Shown: in pieces, positions 34,701-48,061 of the stretch
Layout of the letters: each line of letters opens with the position of its first letter
How positions within the stretch are numbered: position 1 is the stretch's first letter
NCBI GenBank assembly: GCA_007644065.1
Contig: VJWN01000026.1
Span: 248,001 to 312,000, forward strand
DNA: 64,000 nt
Direction of reading: 5' to 3'
Source: Margaritispora aquatica
Taxonomy: Eukaryota; Ascomycota; Leotiomycetes; Helotiales; Discinellaceae
The notes under the pieces: generated by a model
Seen by the model: the letters and a program-made list of their open reading frames with translations, nothing else
Told to the model about the DNA's origin: nothing
Databases searched by the model: none
Made by a program: the position numbers and the translations under genes

Positions 34701-36827
34701 GCATGTTCAAAGCTTTGATCTCCCCACAATCTACAGTGACTCTACTAGGGTTAGTGTACTGCCCTTTACTTCCTGTTAAATTCACATATGCTAACGTCGA
34801 ACAGTCACCCGAAGCTGCAATCGTACAGCTATTTGCTGAAGTGAAACGTCACAAACCTAGTGTTATCTATCTTCCAGGAATCGACACTTGGTATCACACT
34901 CTTAGCGAAGCGGTTATCACGACCTTTCTCGGGCTTCTACGTGCCATTCCACCAACTGATCCCGTACTTGTCCTCGGCATTACGGACACTCCCCCCGACA
35001 AGATTAGTCCAGAAATGCTTGGCGATCTGTTTGGATTTTCTCGAAAGAATCGGTTCACAATTGAGAGACCAACCAAGGTATGTTTAGAACTATTAATTGG
35101 TTTCATTGCTCATAGTGTGATAGGAGAACCGGAACGCTTTCTTTCAAACCATTGCCGATTATGTTAGGAAAGCTCCAAAGGATTTCCCCGATCCTGTGAA
35201 TCGCAAAAAGCGGAAACTAGAAGTGCTCGAACTTGCACCTATACCTCCTCCTCAGCCACCTACGAAGGAGGAGATCAAAGCGCAAAAAAAGAGAGACCAC
35301 CAGTTGCTCAACCTCTTGAAGATGTCTATCCAGCCTATTATGGATCAGATCAATAAGAAGTACAAAAAGTTACGAAATGAGATCATTCCACTTTCCAGCA
35401 TCTCATATTTATTGGATGAAGTAGATCCAAATTTCGTCCGGCCAGACATTCCCCAATTCAGACCGTTCGAATGGGGAACCGATAAGGATGGAGTGAGAGG
35501 CCTTGTGGAGACACAATCTGACAAGTTCTTTTACAACCTCCAGACCAGCATGATTGAAGAACGTCTGGCAAATGGATACTATGCAAGACCTAAAGATTTC
35601 CTGGCAGATATTCGTACCCTTGCGAAGGATGCCAAGCATCATGCGATCGACAAGGAACGAATTCTCAAGACTAAGGAACTTGTTACCAATGTGGAAGTAG
35701 ATATCGCTATGATTGAAGCTAATCCGATGTTTGCCGATTGCGAAAATGTATATCGAAGACAAATTCAGAGAGCAAAAGAGAAGACAGAAAAGGCAAAGAA
35801 AGCTGCTGCCTCGAATCTGTTTGGTCTTGTATCTTCGGACATTGCTGAAAATAGCACTCCAATTCTTGGCCCGGTGAACCCTGGAAACCGGCCATCAACA
35901 CTAGTTACTCCTCTCAATACACATAGTAATCTTTCAAATGGATACGCAGCAGATTCTGAGCAAGTCCATGGTCGGAATGGGAATTCCGTGCCCTCCCGTT
36001 CCGGCGATGATATACAAATGAGCGGTACTGATGAGCAGTCAGCCTCCCAGGAAATGCCGCCACCACATCATCGAAGCATCCTCAGCGGCACGTCTAATGT
36101 TTCACATCTTGGAACCACCAGAGCAAATACCCAAATATCTCAGCGGTCAGCTCTGCAAGAGATACCTCATGATCAGTCTCCGCATGACTTGATCAACGAT
36201 GCTTCGACAACTACATCTGGGAAGAAAACCTCGGAGGGTTGGAGTACACAAGCCACCAATGGTGTCAGCAACCAGTACTCCTCAAGTCCACTCGAACGAC
36301 CTGGTGATTCTCAGTTGCCTGATACACAACGAGAGACGCAGCAAAGTAGTAGTGGAGAAGAATGGGTACACTCACAGGCTCATGCCCTGGCTCGAGGACA
36401 TAGTTTGATGAGCCAGTTAGCGTCGGAAAGTCCAAACTCACAGAGTCAAACTTCGCAGATTCCATCAGTGCCTCCTTTTAACTCCCATCCACGAATGCCA
36501 TTTTCGAATTCAAGGCCCCTGGGCTTTGCGAACCTGTTGAATGACTCTCCTCCAGAGCCGATGTCGTCTCAGGCATCGTCGCAGAAGGAACTCATTATTG
36601 ATGAGGGGTTCGTCACGGCTCTCTCGGTACGATTGGTGGAGGGCTCGAGTGGGTGCTCTATTGAGCAGTTGGAGCAGATCAACCGCGAATTGATGGAAAC
36701 TCTGTGGTCAATGAGAGGTGAATGGAATCGGACCAAGGTTGCCGGGCAATTGGTTAAGGTGTTCAATGATACCATAATGGATATCGAGCAGATGCAGAAG
36801 ATACTAGCTGCCAGTCAGCAAAAGTGA
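31702..36827 (+). CDS. YTA7: YTA7/ATAD2-type AAA+ ATPase with bromodomain-like region (histone chaperone)
   Basis: Three exons (31702-34749, 34805-35077, 35124-36827) code about 1,674 residues. Residues 1-620 are highly acidic/basic low-complexity chromatin-binding sequence. AAA1 (about 630-900) is intact: Walker A GPPGTGKTLLARAL near residue 680, Walker B IIFFDEIDG and [22 protein letters not shown]. AAA2 is degenerate: Walker A reads GEPGMGQSYLGG (Gln for the Lys) and Walker B reads VIYLPGIDTW. A bromodomain-like helical region follows (about 1190-1310, with YYARPKDFLADIRTL), then a Ser/Gln-rich tail. Yta7, S. pombe Abo1 and human ATAD2 use one active and one dead AAA ring domain to move histones H3-H4 on chromatin; the same division is seen here. 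The start ATG is the first in a long open frame. Confidence 0.95.
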
Positions 36828-39800
36828 GGAAGGAAACGGGGTGGGGGTAAACAACATAGGGGCTTTCGGGGACGGAGTATGGATTCTATGTGAGATTAAG
36901 GTGTGACTAAGGGTGTTTGTGTTTTCATACTTGTAGTTTATTGTCGATAGCACACTAGCGCAGTGCAGTTGCATAAGATCAAAATAGATTATTCTCTTTG
37001 GATTACACTCTCTTCTCATACGCAAATGAAAATGGCTTGCACACTAACAGTTTAGCATAAGTGCCAATAATTTTTTCTTGATATTGAAGAATAGTTGTTT
37101 CATGTACTCCTGAAGCATTGAGTTGTTTTGTAGTGAATTACGAGCATGCTTGCGGATGCATTGTTCTGCTCTTGAAGGTCGGTCATTCCTTCCCAATCTC
37201 ATGCAAGCGGGGACATTCCGGTTTCGCGACTTTCTTATCTTGGCAATTTCAATTCTTGACTTTGCCTTGCCACATTCAACCATCAAACATCAACCATCTC
37301 TTCACAAAGCAACATTCCAGCCAAATCAAACAGCTCAAAGTGTACCCATAGTACCTAAACAAGACAGCCCGCATTGAATCGAATCCAATCCCCACACATA
37401 TTTGGTCTGGATCAGCAACTCACAGGCGGTCAGAGCAGATAGAGTTATGGGAACTACTTCTAACCTTACGCCAAGTGCGAGTGCCGACAGCTGTCAATTG
37501 CTCGATTTCTATTGGCAGAGTTTACGCCAAATTTCTCTGAACAAGATTTTGATTCCCCGCTCTGTTGCGTCTGCTTCGAGCATGACCTGCATAAGTCGAG
37601 CGCCAACGGAAAGCTGGCATGTATCCTCATTCCTCCATGCCTCTTAGGGGGTCTAGAGACGCAAGCGGGAGTTGGATGGAAAGACGGTGTACAGTACACA
37701 ATCACGGCATACAGAGGTTGCTCGAGATATCTACGAACGTTGAGGGATTTTATGGGATGGGAAAATATATTCATGGTCGTGTGCGTGATATTGACATCGA
37801 ACGCCTTTGATGCTCGGGAGAGCTGTGCTGCTCACTTCAGCTGAGGTGATCTGACATCGGAGTCCGGCTCGTATTCTTCAGTGTGGTGTCTCTTCAGTTC
37901 ATGACGAACTTGGAAGGGTTACAAACTTGAAGATGTACATGAGCTATTGACATCAGCAGATCGACAGGAGAATAGGAGGATGAAAGAGACCTGTTGCTCC
38001 GCCCTGCGCTTGTCACTGTTGCAGAGGACTTGGCTTGAGCCGCTGAAGTTCGACGAATTTGAACTAAACCAAGACTCACGTGATATGTTCCGTAAGCTGC
38101 CCTGCTGGAGCTGGGCAGTTTGCAGATTGATCTCACCGATCGCCGCCTGGGAATATTGCCCCTCTAAAAAGTCCCTTGGTCAATCACCAACGGTCATGGG
38201 TCCCAAACACTTTTGTTTGCTTTCAGCGAACTTCGAAACTGTGCCTTACGAATTCACTATCACCGAGACCATGTAGTCTGAGGCCATATATCTCCGTATG
38301 AAAAGTCGAATTGTTTAAGAAAGGTTTCCTACAGATGTGATGCAGCCCGTACCAGCTGGTGTGCAACGTCCAGGACCTGCGCGGTAGTTAGAGAGCCCTG
38401 CTGTGCCCTGGCCCTTTGCCTGGACCGTTTGGCCCCTGTCACTCTCTGCCAGCGAGGAGCCACTTGCATTCTTGGGCTGATGCATGGCAACTTCTTGAGG
38501 AGTCCGCACACATCTTCAACTCATTCATGGTTCGTTGGAGGATAGTTGATTCAATCTTCTCAGTATCGCATTGTATTCTTCTGATCCTCGAGGACACTCA
38601 TCCCATACTCTTATACTTTTTATCCGGTTGGAATTTTCCTGAGGGCGGAATCTGCCAAATACAATTCCATTTCTGCAGGCTTGCCTCGTTGCGCCTGGTC
38701 TTTGCGCAGATCATGTTGCGGGAGGGTGGGCGTTGCATGGGGGTGGAGAGGGGAGTCCTGCTCATAAAATTGGCACACCTCGAGGACGTTTTCTGCAACC
38801 GAACCTGATGATATTTCATAACAAATATAATTCTCCAATATCAGATGAATTTCTTGAAGACTACACACAATGGAATGGTTTGACGAGCAAGTTGCGACGT
38901 GAAGAGTCGTCGAGTCCCAGAGATTTGAAGGACAACCCATGTTGAACCTTGCCCATCTCTCTTTCGGTTCCTGGTGGATCGCGTTGGAGGTGCAGACGAA
39001 ACCCACCGCCCCTGTCAAACCGGATCCACAATGTGCCAGATCTGGATGACTTCTTCGAATCCCATCCAGCCCATCACCGCCATCACAGTCATTTTGGCCA
39101 CCTGGGTTGCGGTGAAGCTGAGATCTGAAATTTTCATCTTCCCAGAACCATCCTGTCTTCTCCATCATCTCAGCCTTAACCTTGGGCGTGGATTAGCAGC
39201 AATATCAATGGTTACGGAGTCAAGGCCTCAAGGCGATCAATCATATGGAAAATCAAGGATGATTCGGCTCTCGTGGCCAATGGTTGTCCTGATGACTATA
39301 TTCAAGGCTTGATGTATGGATTCGTTTCTTTTTGGGCGTCCCTTTTTCAGCAGCAACGGTCTTCCGTCTCGAAATAATGGCTCTTAGCTTCCACAAAGGT
39401 TGGCCTGATGAACACCTCACTCGTGGAGGGTGAATGACCTACCTTAGGAGAGCAGGACCTCAACTCAGAATTCAGTGTCAGTGTGCATATCAACAGTACC
39501 TTAGGTAGGCTGACTGTCGTGATGATGATCGTATGCGTGTAGTACCCCCATACAGCAGTAGAAAAGATAGGGAAACTTTGCACTCATGATTATATCGTGA
39601 AGATGGACTTACTCATACGGCAGCAAGCTAAATATATGTATGCGATATGTAACTTGAAGTCTATATCGTCGTATTGTAAAGTTGGATATTGCTCTATAAC
39701 ATGGCCCCTCACTTTGGCCTCATGCATGAAGATTTGTGTGATGTGTATGCTTCTTCTCGAACTGCTCAATGTATTTCTGTCGTTAATTTAGGTACAGCCC

Positions 39801-40705
39801 TGATGCTCGTCCAATGAGTGGCTTATTGGCTTCGGTCGTTAGCGCGGCGAGATGAGTATCCTCGAACATCCGCCCTGGGTTTGGGACCTGGGAAACTTCA
39901 CCCAGCTTTGAATGTACAGCGAGACATTTCCGTTCCCACGACTGCCTCGACCACTACAACCCAGAAATCTTTACAAGATATTCTTTTCACCTTCTCGTAA
40001 TTATCAACTACTACTTCCTCGTTGTATTCTACATACACTACCTCACCTTTACATTGAATCTGACTTGTGTCACGATCTTGACTCCACCTCTCACGCCGTC
40101 ACCTAATTTGGTTTGAGGGTCTCACACAGAGGGAAGGGCATCAACGTCCAAGCGCAACAACACCCTTCGCTCGCATCTCTCGACCCATTTCGATATCTCG
40201 TCCTATCTCCTCCCCTCTCCCTACATACAACTTCTTACGCCTATTTCGATCCCCTTCCAGGTGCCTATACTTGATCGAATCCAGTACCAAGTTATCGCAC
40301 CTCCCGGGTCGCAACCGTGTGCTGTCGACAGTTCGACCCCATCAGCCTCATTTCTTCTCCGACACCACCAAATCCTCTTTTTTTCGACTCGAACAACTCT
40401 ATCAGCGTCGCAAACACCTGCGACAGTTTCCCAGAAAATTTCTTGCGCTGCACGGCTTCTAGCTCCATGTGGACCGAACAGAACACAACAGGCAGCTAGC
40501 CGTCCATTGTCACCAACATACACAAATTCCGTTTCCCTTGCGCAGGTTCATCACCACCACTGGAGACGACTCTTGACATTTCTTCGCATTGACGTGGATA
40601 TCGAATATAATCGTGCGGGGACGAGAACAGAGAGGGCTGGGCTGTGGACTCGGTATCCTGAGTGTACTCGGAGAGTCGTGGTAGCATACCACACTTGCTC
40701 CCACG
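36828..40705. other. 3.9-kb gene-poor region
   Basis: The left 300 bp is the YTA7-like 3' region; the right ~600-800 bp (pyrimidine-rich) looks like the long leader of the MED15 gene. Between them, frames at 37512-37844 (+) and 38620-39168 (-) are open but lack support. TACCTTAGG motifs occur near 39438 and 39497. It could hold a noncoding transcript or a rapidly evolving gene. Confidence 0.45.
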
Positions 40706-43700
40706 ATGGCTGCAAACTTTCAGCACAACATGGGAGGCCAGGGGCAGATGATGCCACAGCAGAGGCAGCAACAACAACAACAGCAGCAGCAACAACAGAG
40801 ACCGCAGCCGACGGGGACTCCACAGCAAATTCAGAGCCTGATTTTTAACACATTGAACTCGCAGACTGGACCGTTGTCAGGTTGGCAAGCCGGAGTTCTT
40901 CCAAATGAGCGGATGAGTCTGATTTTTAACATGTAAGGACCTTACTTTATCGTAAAGAGATGCGTTTATTATGATTCTGGTGCCTTTCTTGTGTTGAAGC
41001 TAACGTTATGATTCACCAGTATCGGAAATCTTCGTCTCGCAAGCCAACACCAACACAACCCTCCCACAATCCAGCGCATGGTTGAAATTGGGCTTCGATT
41101 TGAAAAGGATATCTTCGATAAATCAGTGAACAAGGTTCGTACCAGACTGCTTCTAGGGATTGACTTTCTACATGTACTGATGGTAGTAGGAAGTGTATAA
41201 GAGCGGGGTGCAGGCAAAGCTCGAACAACTGTTAGAACGACGGAACCAGAATCAAGCTTCCCTACAGCAGCAGATTAATCAACAGGCTCAGAACCAGGCT
41301 CAAAACCAACAGACTCAAGCACTCATGCTGCAACAAAATGCACAGCAACACTCGCAAGCGCAAGCTCAGCAAATGATGTTAAATCAGCAAAATAGCATGC
41401 TAATTCAAGGACAGAGGCCTATGCCTCTACAAGGAAATCCACAACAACCCTTTTCCCACCTTCAGCATCAAATGCAAGCATCACTATTACCAGGACAGCA
41501 GCAACCCCAAGCCCCCATGGGCATGCCTAATCAAAATATGCAACAAAACATGGCCCAAAATCAGCAGCAGCAACAACAACAACAACAACAACAACAGCTA
41601 CAGGCCAATCTGGCGCAACAACAAGCACAACAAATAGCAGCAGAAAAACCAATTGGTGGCCAGCTAAGTCAGCAAGAAAATCAGCTCGCCATTCAGATAG
41701 CTGCAAGAGAGTTTGGTCGACTTTCGGAAGATGAAAAGGCTGCGAAGAGGGCTCAAATCGTAGCGCGTATGGATCCCGTCAGTTTACAAAGATGGCAGGC
41801 TCAAGGAGTGGATCCTGTTCAAGCATATATAAGGAACCAAGCAAACACTCAAGTTCTTGCTAGTAGACAGGCTCGCATGAATCAACAACTTGCGATGGGA
41901 CAACATCAACCTCCCAATATGTCGTCTGCTGCACCACCGATGCAGCCCCAGAGGTCTGTAAATCCGAGTCCATTGCCTGGTCAAGTTCAGCCAACAGCTC
42001 CCATGGGTGTCAATCCCGATTTTGGATCTTTCATGGGAAATATGGAGAACACGGCCGCTCAGCAGCAACAACAGGGCGTCATCGCCGAACAGGCTGGACA
42101 AATGGTCGTACCCGTCAGCGGTGCTCCACGAAACTCAACACCTCAGCCGGGGAACATGGCTGGTCCTCCTAATAATCTGAACGACCCAAGAAACATGGGA
42201 AACCCCAATATGAGAGCTCAGCAGCAACAGATACTGCACGCTCAACAAATGCAGCAAAGAATACATTTGCAACAGCAGCAACAATCCCAAGCTCAATCAC
42301 AAGCCCGATTGAATGCACAAAACAAAGCGCAGCAGATCGGACTCCAAGGACAACCTGGTGGTATGGGATCCGGTCCGATTCCTCCACAGCAAAGTCCTGC
42401 GATGGCTACTCTGAACGCCCCAATGAGAACGCCTTCGCAACAAATGAACCATCCAGATACTGCTCAAGTAAACCCAGCTACCGCCAATTTTGGTGCTCCT
42501 CTGGATCCTCGGTTTATGCAGGCAAATCAACGCCAAGTTAATCCAGGACAAATTTTGGCCCTTGCTGGTGTTAATCCTGCGATGTTCCAAAATATGGCTT
42601 TAGAAAAGCAGCAACAGATTGCTTCGCTGCCCCCAGACAAGTTGCAGGAAGTTATTGCGAAGTGGACCCAGTCCCGAGCTGCGCAGGGCATGGGCTTGCA
42701 AATGCCGGATGGAAGACCTCAGATGGGAATGCAAGGCAATGGTCAGGCTAGACCTGGTCAACAAATGCCACAGGGAGCTCAGTTCAATCCACAAGCTGCT
42801 CAATTTGCAGCGCAAAATGCTGGTCAGAGAGCTCCTCCCACAATGATCAACGGGATGAATGTAGGACAGCAGTTATCGCTCAACCAGCCGATGTCGAACA
42901 TGCGGCCGAATCAGATGCAGCAACGAGGTATGCCTATGAACCAAGATCAGCACCAACAAGCACTTGCGCATATGGACAGATATCCCCTCCCTCCATTTTA
43001 TTTCACCCACCAACAAATGCCCCAAAACTTTCCACCGGATCTTGTCAAGTCATGGGGAGATTTGAAAAGATGGGTTGTGCAAGCTGGTCAGAGTCTTGGT
43101 CTTGCACCGAATACAATGGATCTGATCAAGCAACTACAGACCTTGCATTATCGCTCGGTCCTGAGTCAGAAGAGGCAACAACAAATGAACACGCAAGCTG
43201 GCCAGCAAGGAATACAAAATGGCAATAATACAATCCCTCCTGGGATGTCTGCTCCCGTTGCTCCCATGGGTCCTAACCCAATGCAAATGCCAAATGGTAT
43301 GGCTGGGATGCCCGGACAAGTCAGACAACCAAGTGTTCAGGAAATCCAGAATATGCGAGCTAACTCTAATGGCAAGATGAATAACATGAGTGATGAGCAG
43401 ATCCGTGTATATTATATGCGAAGTATGCAGCAGCACGCTCAAGCACAGCAGCAAGGTCAAATGTCTCCCCAGCAGCAGCAACAAGCACAGCAGACGCAAC
43501 GAGCACATATGATGCAACAAATGCAGTTACAGCGTGCGCAACAAGCAAATGCTCAAACAAATCAACAGGCCGGACAACAACAATCAAACCCACAACAGCA
43601 ACAACCCCAATCTCGACCAGCTCCAGTGGCACCACCCAAGCAAGTTCAGCAGGCCAACGAACCCGCTTCAACGAATGTGAACAATCCAAATTCAGCTAAG

Positions 43701-45638
43701 AACGCTCGAGCTCAGCAAAATTCTCAAAATCAAGCTCAGAACTCGTCTCCAGCGCTACCGCAAAAGAATCTTAAGCGTGCAAGCAGTAGTGATGATGTTG
43801 TTGAAGTGCCTAACCCCAACGCTTCACAAGCTCGGCCTTCACAAGCACCCACACAAGCGCCCAATCGACAGCCGCAAGGGTATCCAACGCCTGCGCAAAT
43901 TGCAGCATTCGACCCCGAACAAAAGAAGAAATACGAACAGCATCTCCTCAGAATGCAACAGTCGAATGATCCTGTTTTACTCAGTAATGTGCAGAGCAAG
44001 CTAGATGCTATCAGGAAAGAAGAAGAGGCTACTTTCCGTGAAGGTCCAGTTGTAGCTATGGACGAGCAGGCACGCACGACTTTCGTAAAAGAACTTCAGA
44101 GATTTGTCGACGCGCTGAGGAAGGTTAGCCCGGCACTATCAAAGTGGTTTATTATTTTTCCAAATGTAGAAATGGCGAGAAATTATTACCGTGCAGTAAG
44201 TCAAATTCTGTCAAGTGTCTGCAGCTATTACTAACTTCTATAGGAACTGCAAGTCAAGAAGCAATTTAAAGACCCAGAGATGAGAATGATAAAGACCAGC
44301 TTCTCAATGACATTCCAAGAGGTTGAAAAGGCCCTGAAATTACTGACCGATATCGTAATGATCTTGAGAGCCAAATTCCCGAGTATGGTGAAGGCTGAGC
44401 CTACAAAATTGCAAAGCGCAGCGCCGCAGCCCTCCCAGGCAGCGCCTCCAACTCCCCTCAACGCTGCCAATTTGCATCATCATCAACAACAGCAGCAGTT
44501 GTTGAAACATCAGAGATCAAACAGCAAAAGTTCTCATCCTCCTGCAGCCCCTACATCCACTCATGCGCCGTTTCAATTTGGTGCACCTTCGCCTCATGGA
44601 CTGCCAGCTTACGGTGGGAATTCAAAGATAACTCAAGAAAATCTTCACATTCCCGCCCGCAAAAAGCAGAAGCAAAACGGTACCCCTGGATCCAATGCTT
44701 CTCCCCAAGTAACCAAAGCAGCGTCGCCGGAGATCAAGCGCCAAGGTGAGCCAAAGCAACAGCCAAAGCCGACTTTGACTTGCGGAGATCCAGAATGCGA
44801 TCGTCACAATACTGGCTTCGAGACTCAACAGGCACTGGACAAGCATAACGAGGAGGAGCACGTTCGCCCTCTTCAGGACTCAGCCAGCTTTGTGAAAGAA
44901 AACCTAGCCATGGCTCTGGGTTTAGATTCTGAAGGCAGAGCCAAGCAGACGCCAGCACCTCCAAGTCAGGGTCCTCCCACAGGGACAATGATGGTTCCAA
45001 ATGGTTCCAAACAAGGTCAAACTCCTAACATGAAGGTCGAACCTGGATCTGCAACCGCAACTCCCATGCATCGTCAAGTCTCCATGAATAGACAAGGAAG
45101 TGCCATGGACAACAAAGCCAATGTGCAAATAAAATCAGGTCTTGCTCAGGATGCCTCTGCGAAGCTTCAAACTGTTCAGAAGGAAGCCAACACTTCTGCT
45201 CAACATGAGAATATCATAGCGGATCTTTGGGCCAATTCAACACTTGATCCCAATGATCTTCACACCACCTTTGGCCCTTTTGAGACTGGTGCAGGTGGAG
45301 CGATCTCTGACATGGGTGTATACCGTTCTATCACACCAAATGATACTCCTGAATCTAGCAAGGATGGAGTTTCTGAGCCAAATAGCGATATTTCGGAGGG
45401 TGTTGGCTTAGACATCAGCCTGAATCTCTTCGATACCGATTGGCAACCTTTTGGCGCCGCTGACACGGACAATCTCATGAGCATGGATAATTACATGTAC
45501 TCAGGTGGCGACGAGGATATGACAATGTTCGATGACCAGCCTATGATTTCCAATAATTGGGACGACTTGGTTGATCAGTCGCAATTTGACAAGCCTTTTG
45601 AATTTGACTCGTCTTTGTATTCGATGAGGGCAGACTAG
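40706..45638 (+). CDS. MED15: Mediator complex subunit 15 (Gal11-like)
   Basis: Four exons (40706-40932, 41020-41134, 41190-44195, 44244-45638) give 1,580 residues. Residues ~45-115 form the fungal MED15 KIX domain (WQAGVLPNERMSLIFNIIGN, then LRLASQ and RFEKDIFDKS), the activator-docking module. The centre is extremely rich in Gln, Asn, Met and Pro, with runs of up to 11 Gln coded by mixed CAA/CAG. The C-terminal part (about residue 1050 onward, YPTPAQIAAFDPEQKKKYEQ) matches the conserved fungal MED15 region that anchors it in the Mediator tail, and the last 250 residues are acidic. MED15 bridges DNA-bound activators and RNA polymerase II. Intron 1 interrupts the KIX domain inside the codon for Ile. 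Confidence 0.95.
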
Positions 45639-46763
45639 GGCATTTATGATAGGATTTCTTGTTGTGCGCACTATAAATTTTGTTTCGGACGATGTCATAT
45701 GTAGGAGGAAGGAAGGTCGAAAAACGGGAATTAGGATATGGGTATGGACATGGATCTGATTGGCTTCACGGACGGCGAGGCAAGAAGGAGAAATCCTACA
45801 GGAAAAGCATTCCTGGCGTTTCTGGCGAACCGGTTTTGTGTTTGGACAGAAGGAGGAGGACTTCCATTCTGAACTGGGCTGGGTTAGGTTGGGGTAATTC
45901 GGCAGATACCTGATACCACTTTTTTTCTTTGTGGATATGTATTTCAAATAAGCTTAAGGATAAGCTTCAGGAAAGGGACGACCAGGATGAATTTAGCGCT
46001 GGCGTTGCAACGAGTTTAACAAGATCAGGTCTTGAATGTGCATATTTTGCTGGGGGTGTCTTTAAACTTGTATCAATTCAAATTAGATTCAGTCATGTCA
46101 TAACCATTCATACCTTTCCCATGATTACTATGTACTTGATCTTTAATCATCAATGATTTCAATCTAATACTTAAGGCTATTCAAATGTATCTGCGTCTGC
46201 TTTTGAAGTCTAGATGTGCTGGTCACTTAGTTCTGTCAAACTTTCTAACGTCGACGGTACGGACTCGGGAGGATCTTTTAGCGCATCTCCGGCAACATTC
46301 CGGTTTTGAGGCTCGGCTGCATCCTTGAGGGCTGAAGGCTGCAGGGTTTCTTCACCGTACGAGGACACTAACACGTTTACAGCTACATGTCGATGCAAAA
46401 AGCTGGCAGTATTTCTATATCGACACTTAACGCGACAGAATAACGCGACTGTCCGAAAAACACAACACCACTTGAGAGTTTTCTATGAGTTCACAACAGA
46501 TCCTTCTTTTATAGCTGCGTATTGGAATTTTATATACGTATGTTAGCTATGATCACACACTCTCTCCTCCTATCGCTCTCAACTAATGGTTTTAGTCTCG
46601 CTGCCACCACGCGACCAATCCTCGAATATCTCAAGAAGGTCCTCAAGGATAGCTCTTTCTTCACCAGTAATTAGACATCACGTCGAACATTCCTCATCCA
46701 AGCAAGGTCGAACCTGCCAAATCTCAATTGACCAAGCCATACGGATCCTCACCATCACCAGCC
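45639..46763. other. 1.1-kb intergenic region
   Basis: MED15 3' UTR followed by the upstream region of the Whi5/Nrm1-like gene, both on the + strand. No open frame here has support. Confidence 0.55.
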
Positions 46764-48061
46764 ATGGCGTCGATACTCTCTCCCACCTCACCACGCGGGG
46801 TCCTCCAACCTCGCGATGTCAACACGTCCACTCCCAAATATCTTACGCCGCAAACATCTCATCGCAGTGGCGAAAGCGCGAGTATCAGTACTCAGTCATC
46901 GGGAAAGATACCTCAAGCATCAAGCGCGCAGCTGGGGAACAGCCTCTCGACGCTTCACGCATCGTCTCCAAAACGCCTCCAAGCTCCCAGTAGCCACGAT
47001 GCTATGGACGATTTTCCTCGACAAGTCAAACGTGCCCGACTCGAATCTGAGGAGGTGGGTCGAGATGGACAGAACCGTGAATTGGTTGGTGTATTCGAGA
47101 GAGGGGAAGGGTACGCACACAATAGTGCAAAGTCTGGCGAGCGTGTGCAGCCCGAAGGTGCTGCGGTAGGTGCATTTATTCCTTTAGGATGGAGAAAATC
47201 TTGGAGACGCGGGGATGAAGAGAGTGTGAAAGGCAAAGGAACAGAGCTGACGGTGTGTATTGCAGGATAATTTACCTTATTCTTTGCAGATTTCGTCGAA
47301 CGCCGGGTCTCCGACTTCGTCGTTCGTTTCTGAAACTACTGCCCTAAATGAGTCTCAGAATACCATATACTCGGAACCGGATGAAAGCATGGCATCATTT
47401 TCGAGACCGACCGTGCATCGTCTGACCAAGACACAGGCCCGTGAAGTATGCTCTCACCATTTCATAATACTTACACATTTACTAACATATGATCAACAGA
47501 AAGCTGAAGCATTAAAACTTCGTCTTCGGTTGGCATCTTACAGAGTCTTTACGAACCGTACGCACCACTCTCCTATCTATCCTATCCGTCAAAACTCTTG
47601 CTAACCATACTCCAGAAATTACAACTCCGTGGAAAGACCTCGAAGCCCGGACAATGACATTAGGTAAACTCAACATCTCGCAATCGTCACCAATTCCATC
47701 ACCGATACGCTCTCACTCCCGCCAACGTAGCCAAGGAGCACCTCCTACAACGATCAGCCATATACGCCCCATCCAACCAGCAAATACCATGCCGCACATG
47801 CCCTCTTCGCCACCTGTTGCGTTTATGCACCGTCGTTCTGCCTCTACGTCGCGGGATCCAGCTTCAGCGACCAAAATTGTCAGGCAATTCCTACCGCCGC
47901 ATGATGATAGTGGTGTCGTGTTTGCGAATTCGAGTTTTGGGGCAAGAACAGCAGGTCGTGATGGTGGTGGTAATGCCGAGGAGGAAGAGGATGCAGATTT
48001 GAATGATCGGAGGGTTGCTAGTGATGGGCTTTTGAGCTTGATGCGTCAGCAGGATGGATGA
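46764..48061 (+). CDS. Whi5/Nrm1-like G1/S transcriptional repressor
   Basis: Exons 46764-47252, 47290-47445, 47500-47557 and 47616-48061 join to 382 residues. The diagnostic feature is the helix KAEALKLRLRLASYRVFTNQ (residues 216-235), the GTB motif of Whi5, Nrm1 and related proteins that binds the MBF/SBF transcription factor complex and represses G1/S genes until phosphorylated by CDK. The rest is disordered and rich in Ser-Pro and Thr-Pro sites (SPTSPRG, SSPIPSPIR), as expected of a CDK target. It is not possible to say whether it is the orthologue of Whi5 or of Nrm1. Intron 1 as modelled is only 37 bp; a 64-bp alternative (donor at 47226) also keeps frame and has a GCTGAC branch site. 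The GTB motif is split across introns 2 and 3. Confidence 0.82.

Noticed and set aside
37512..37844. Open + frame with Cys-rich translation
   Set aside because: No ATG, no clear exon boundaries and no family recognised; listed only as part of the gene-poor region.
38620..39168. Minus-strand 182-codon open frame
   Set aside because: Translation lacks any domain or signal, and the opposite strand is equally open; probably chance.
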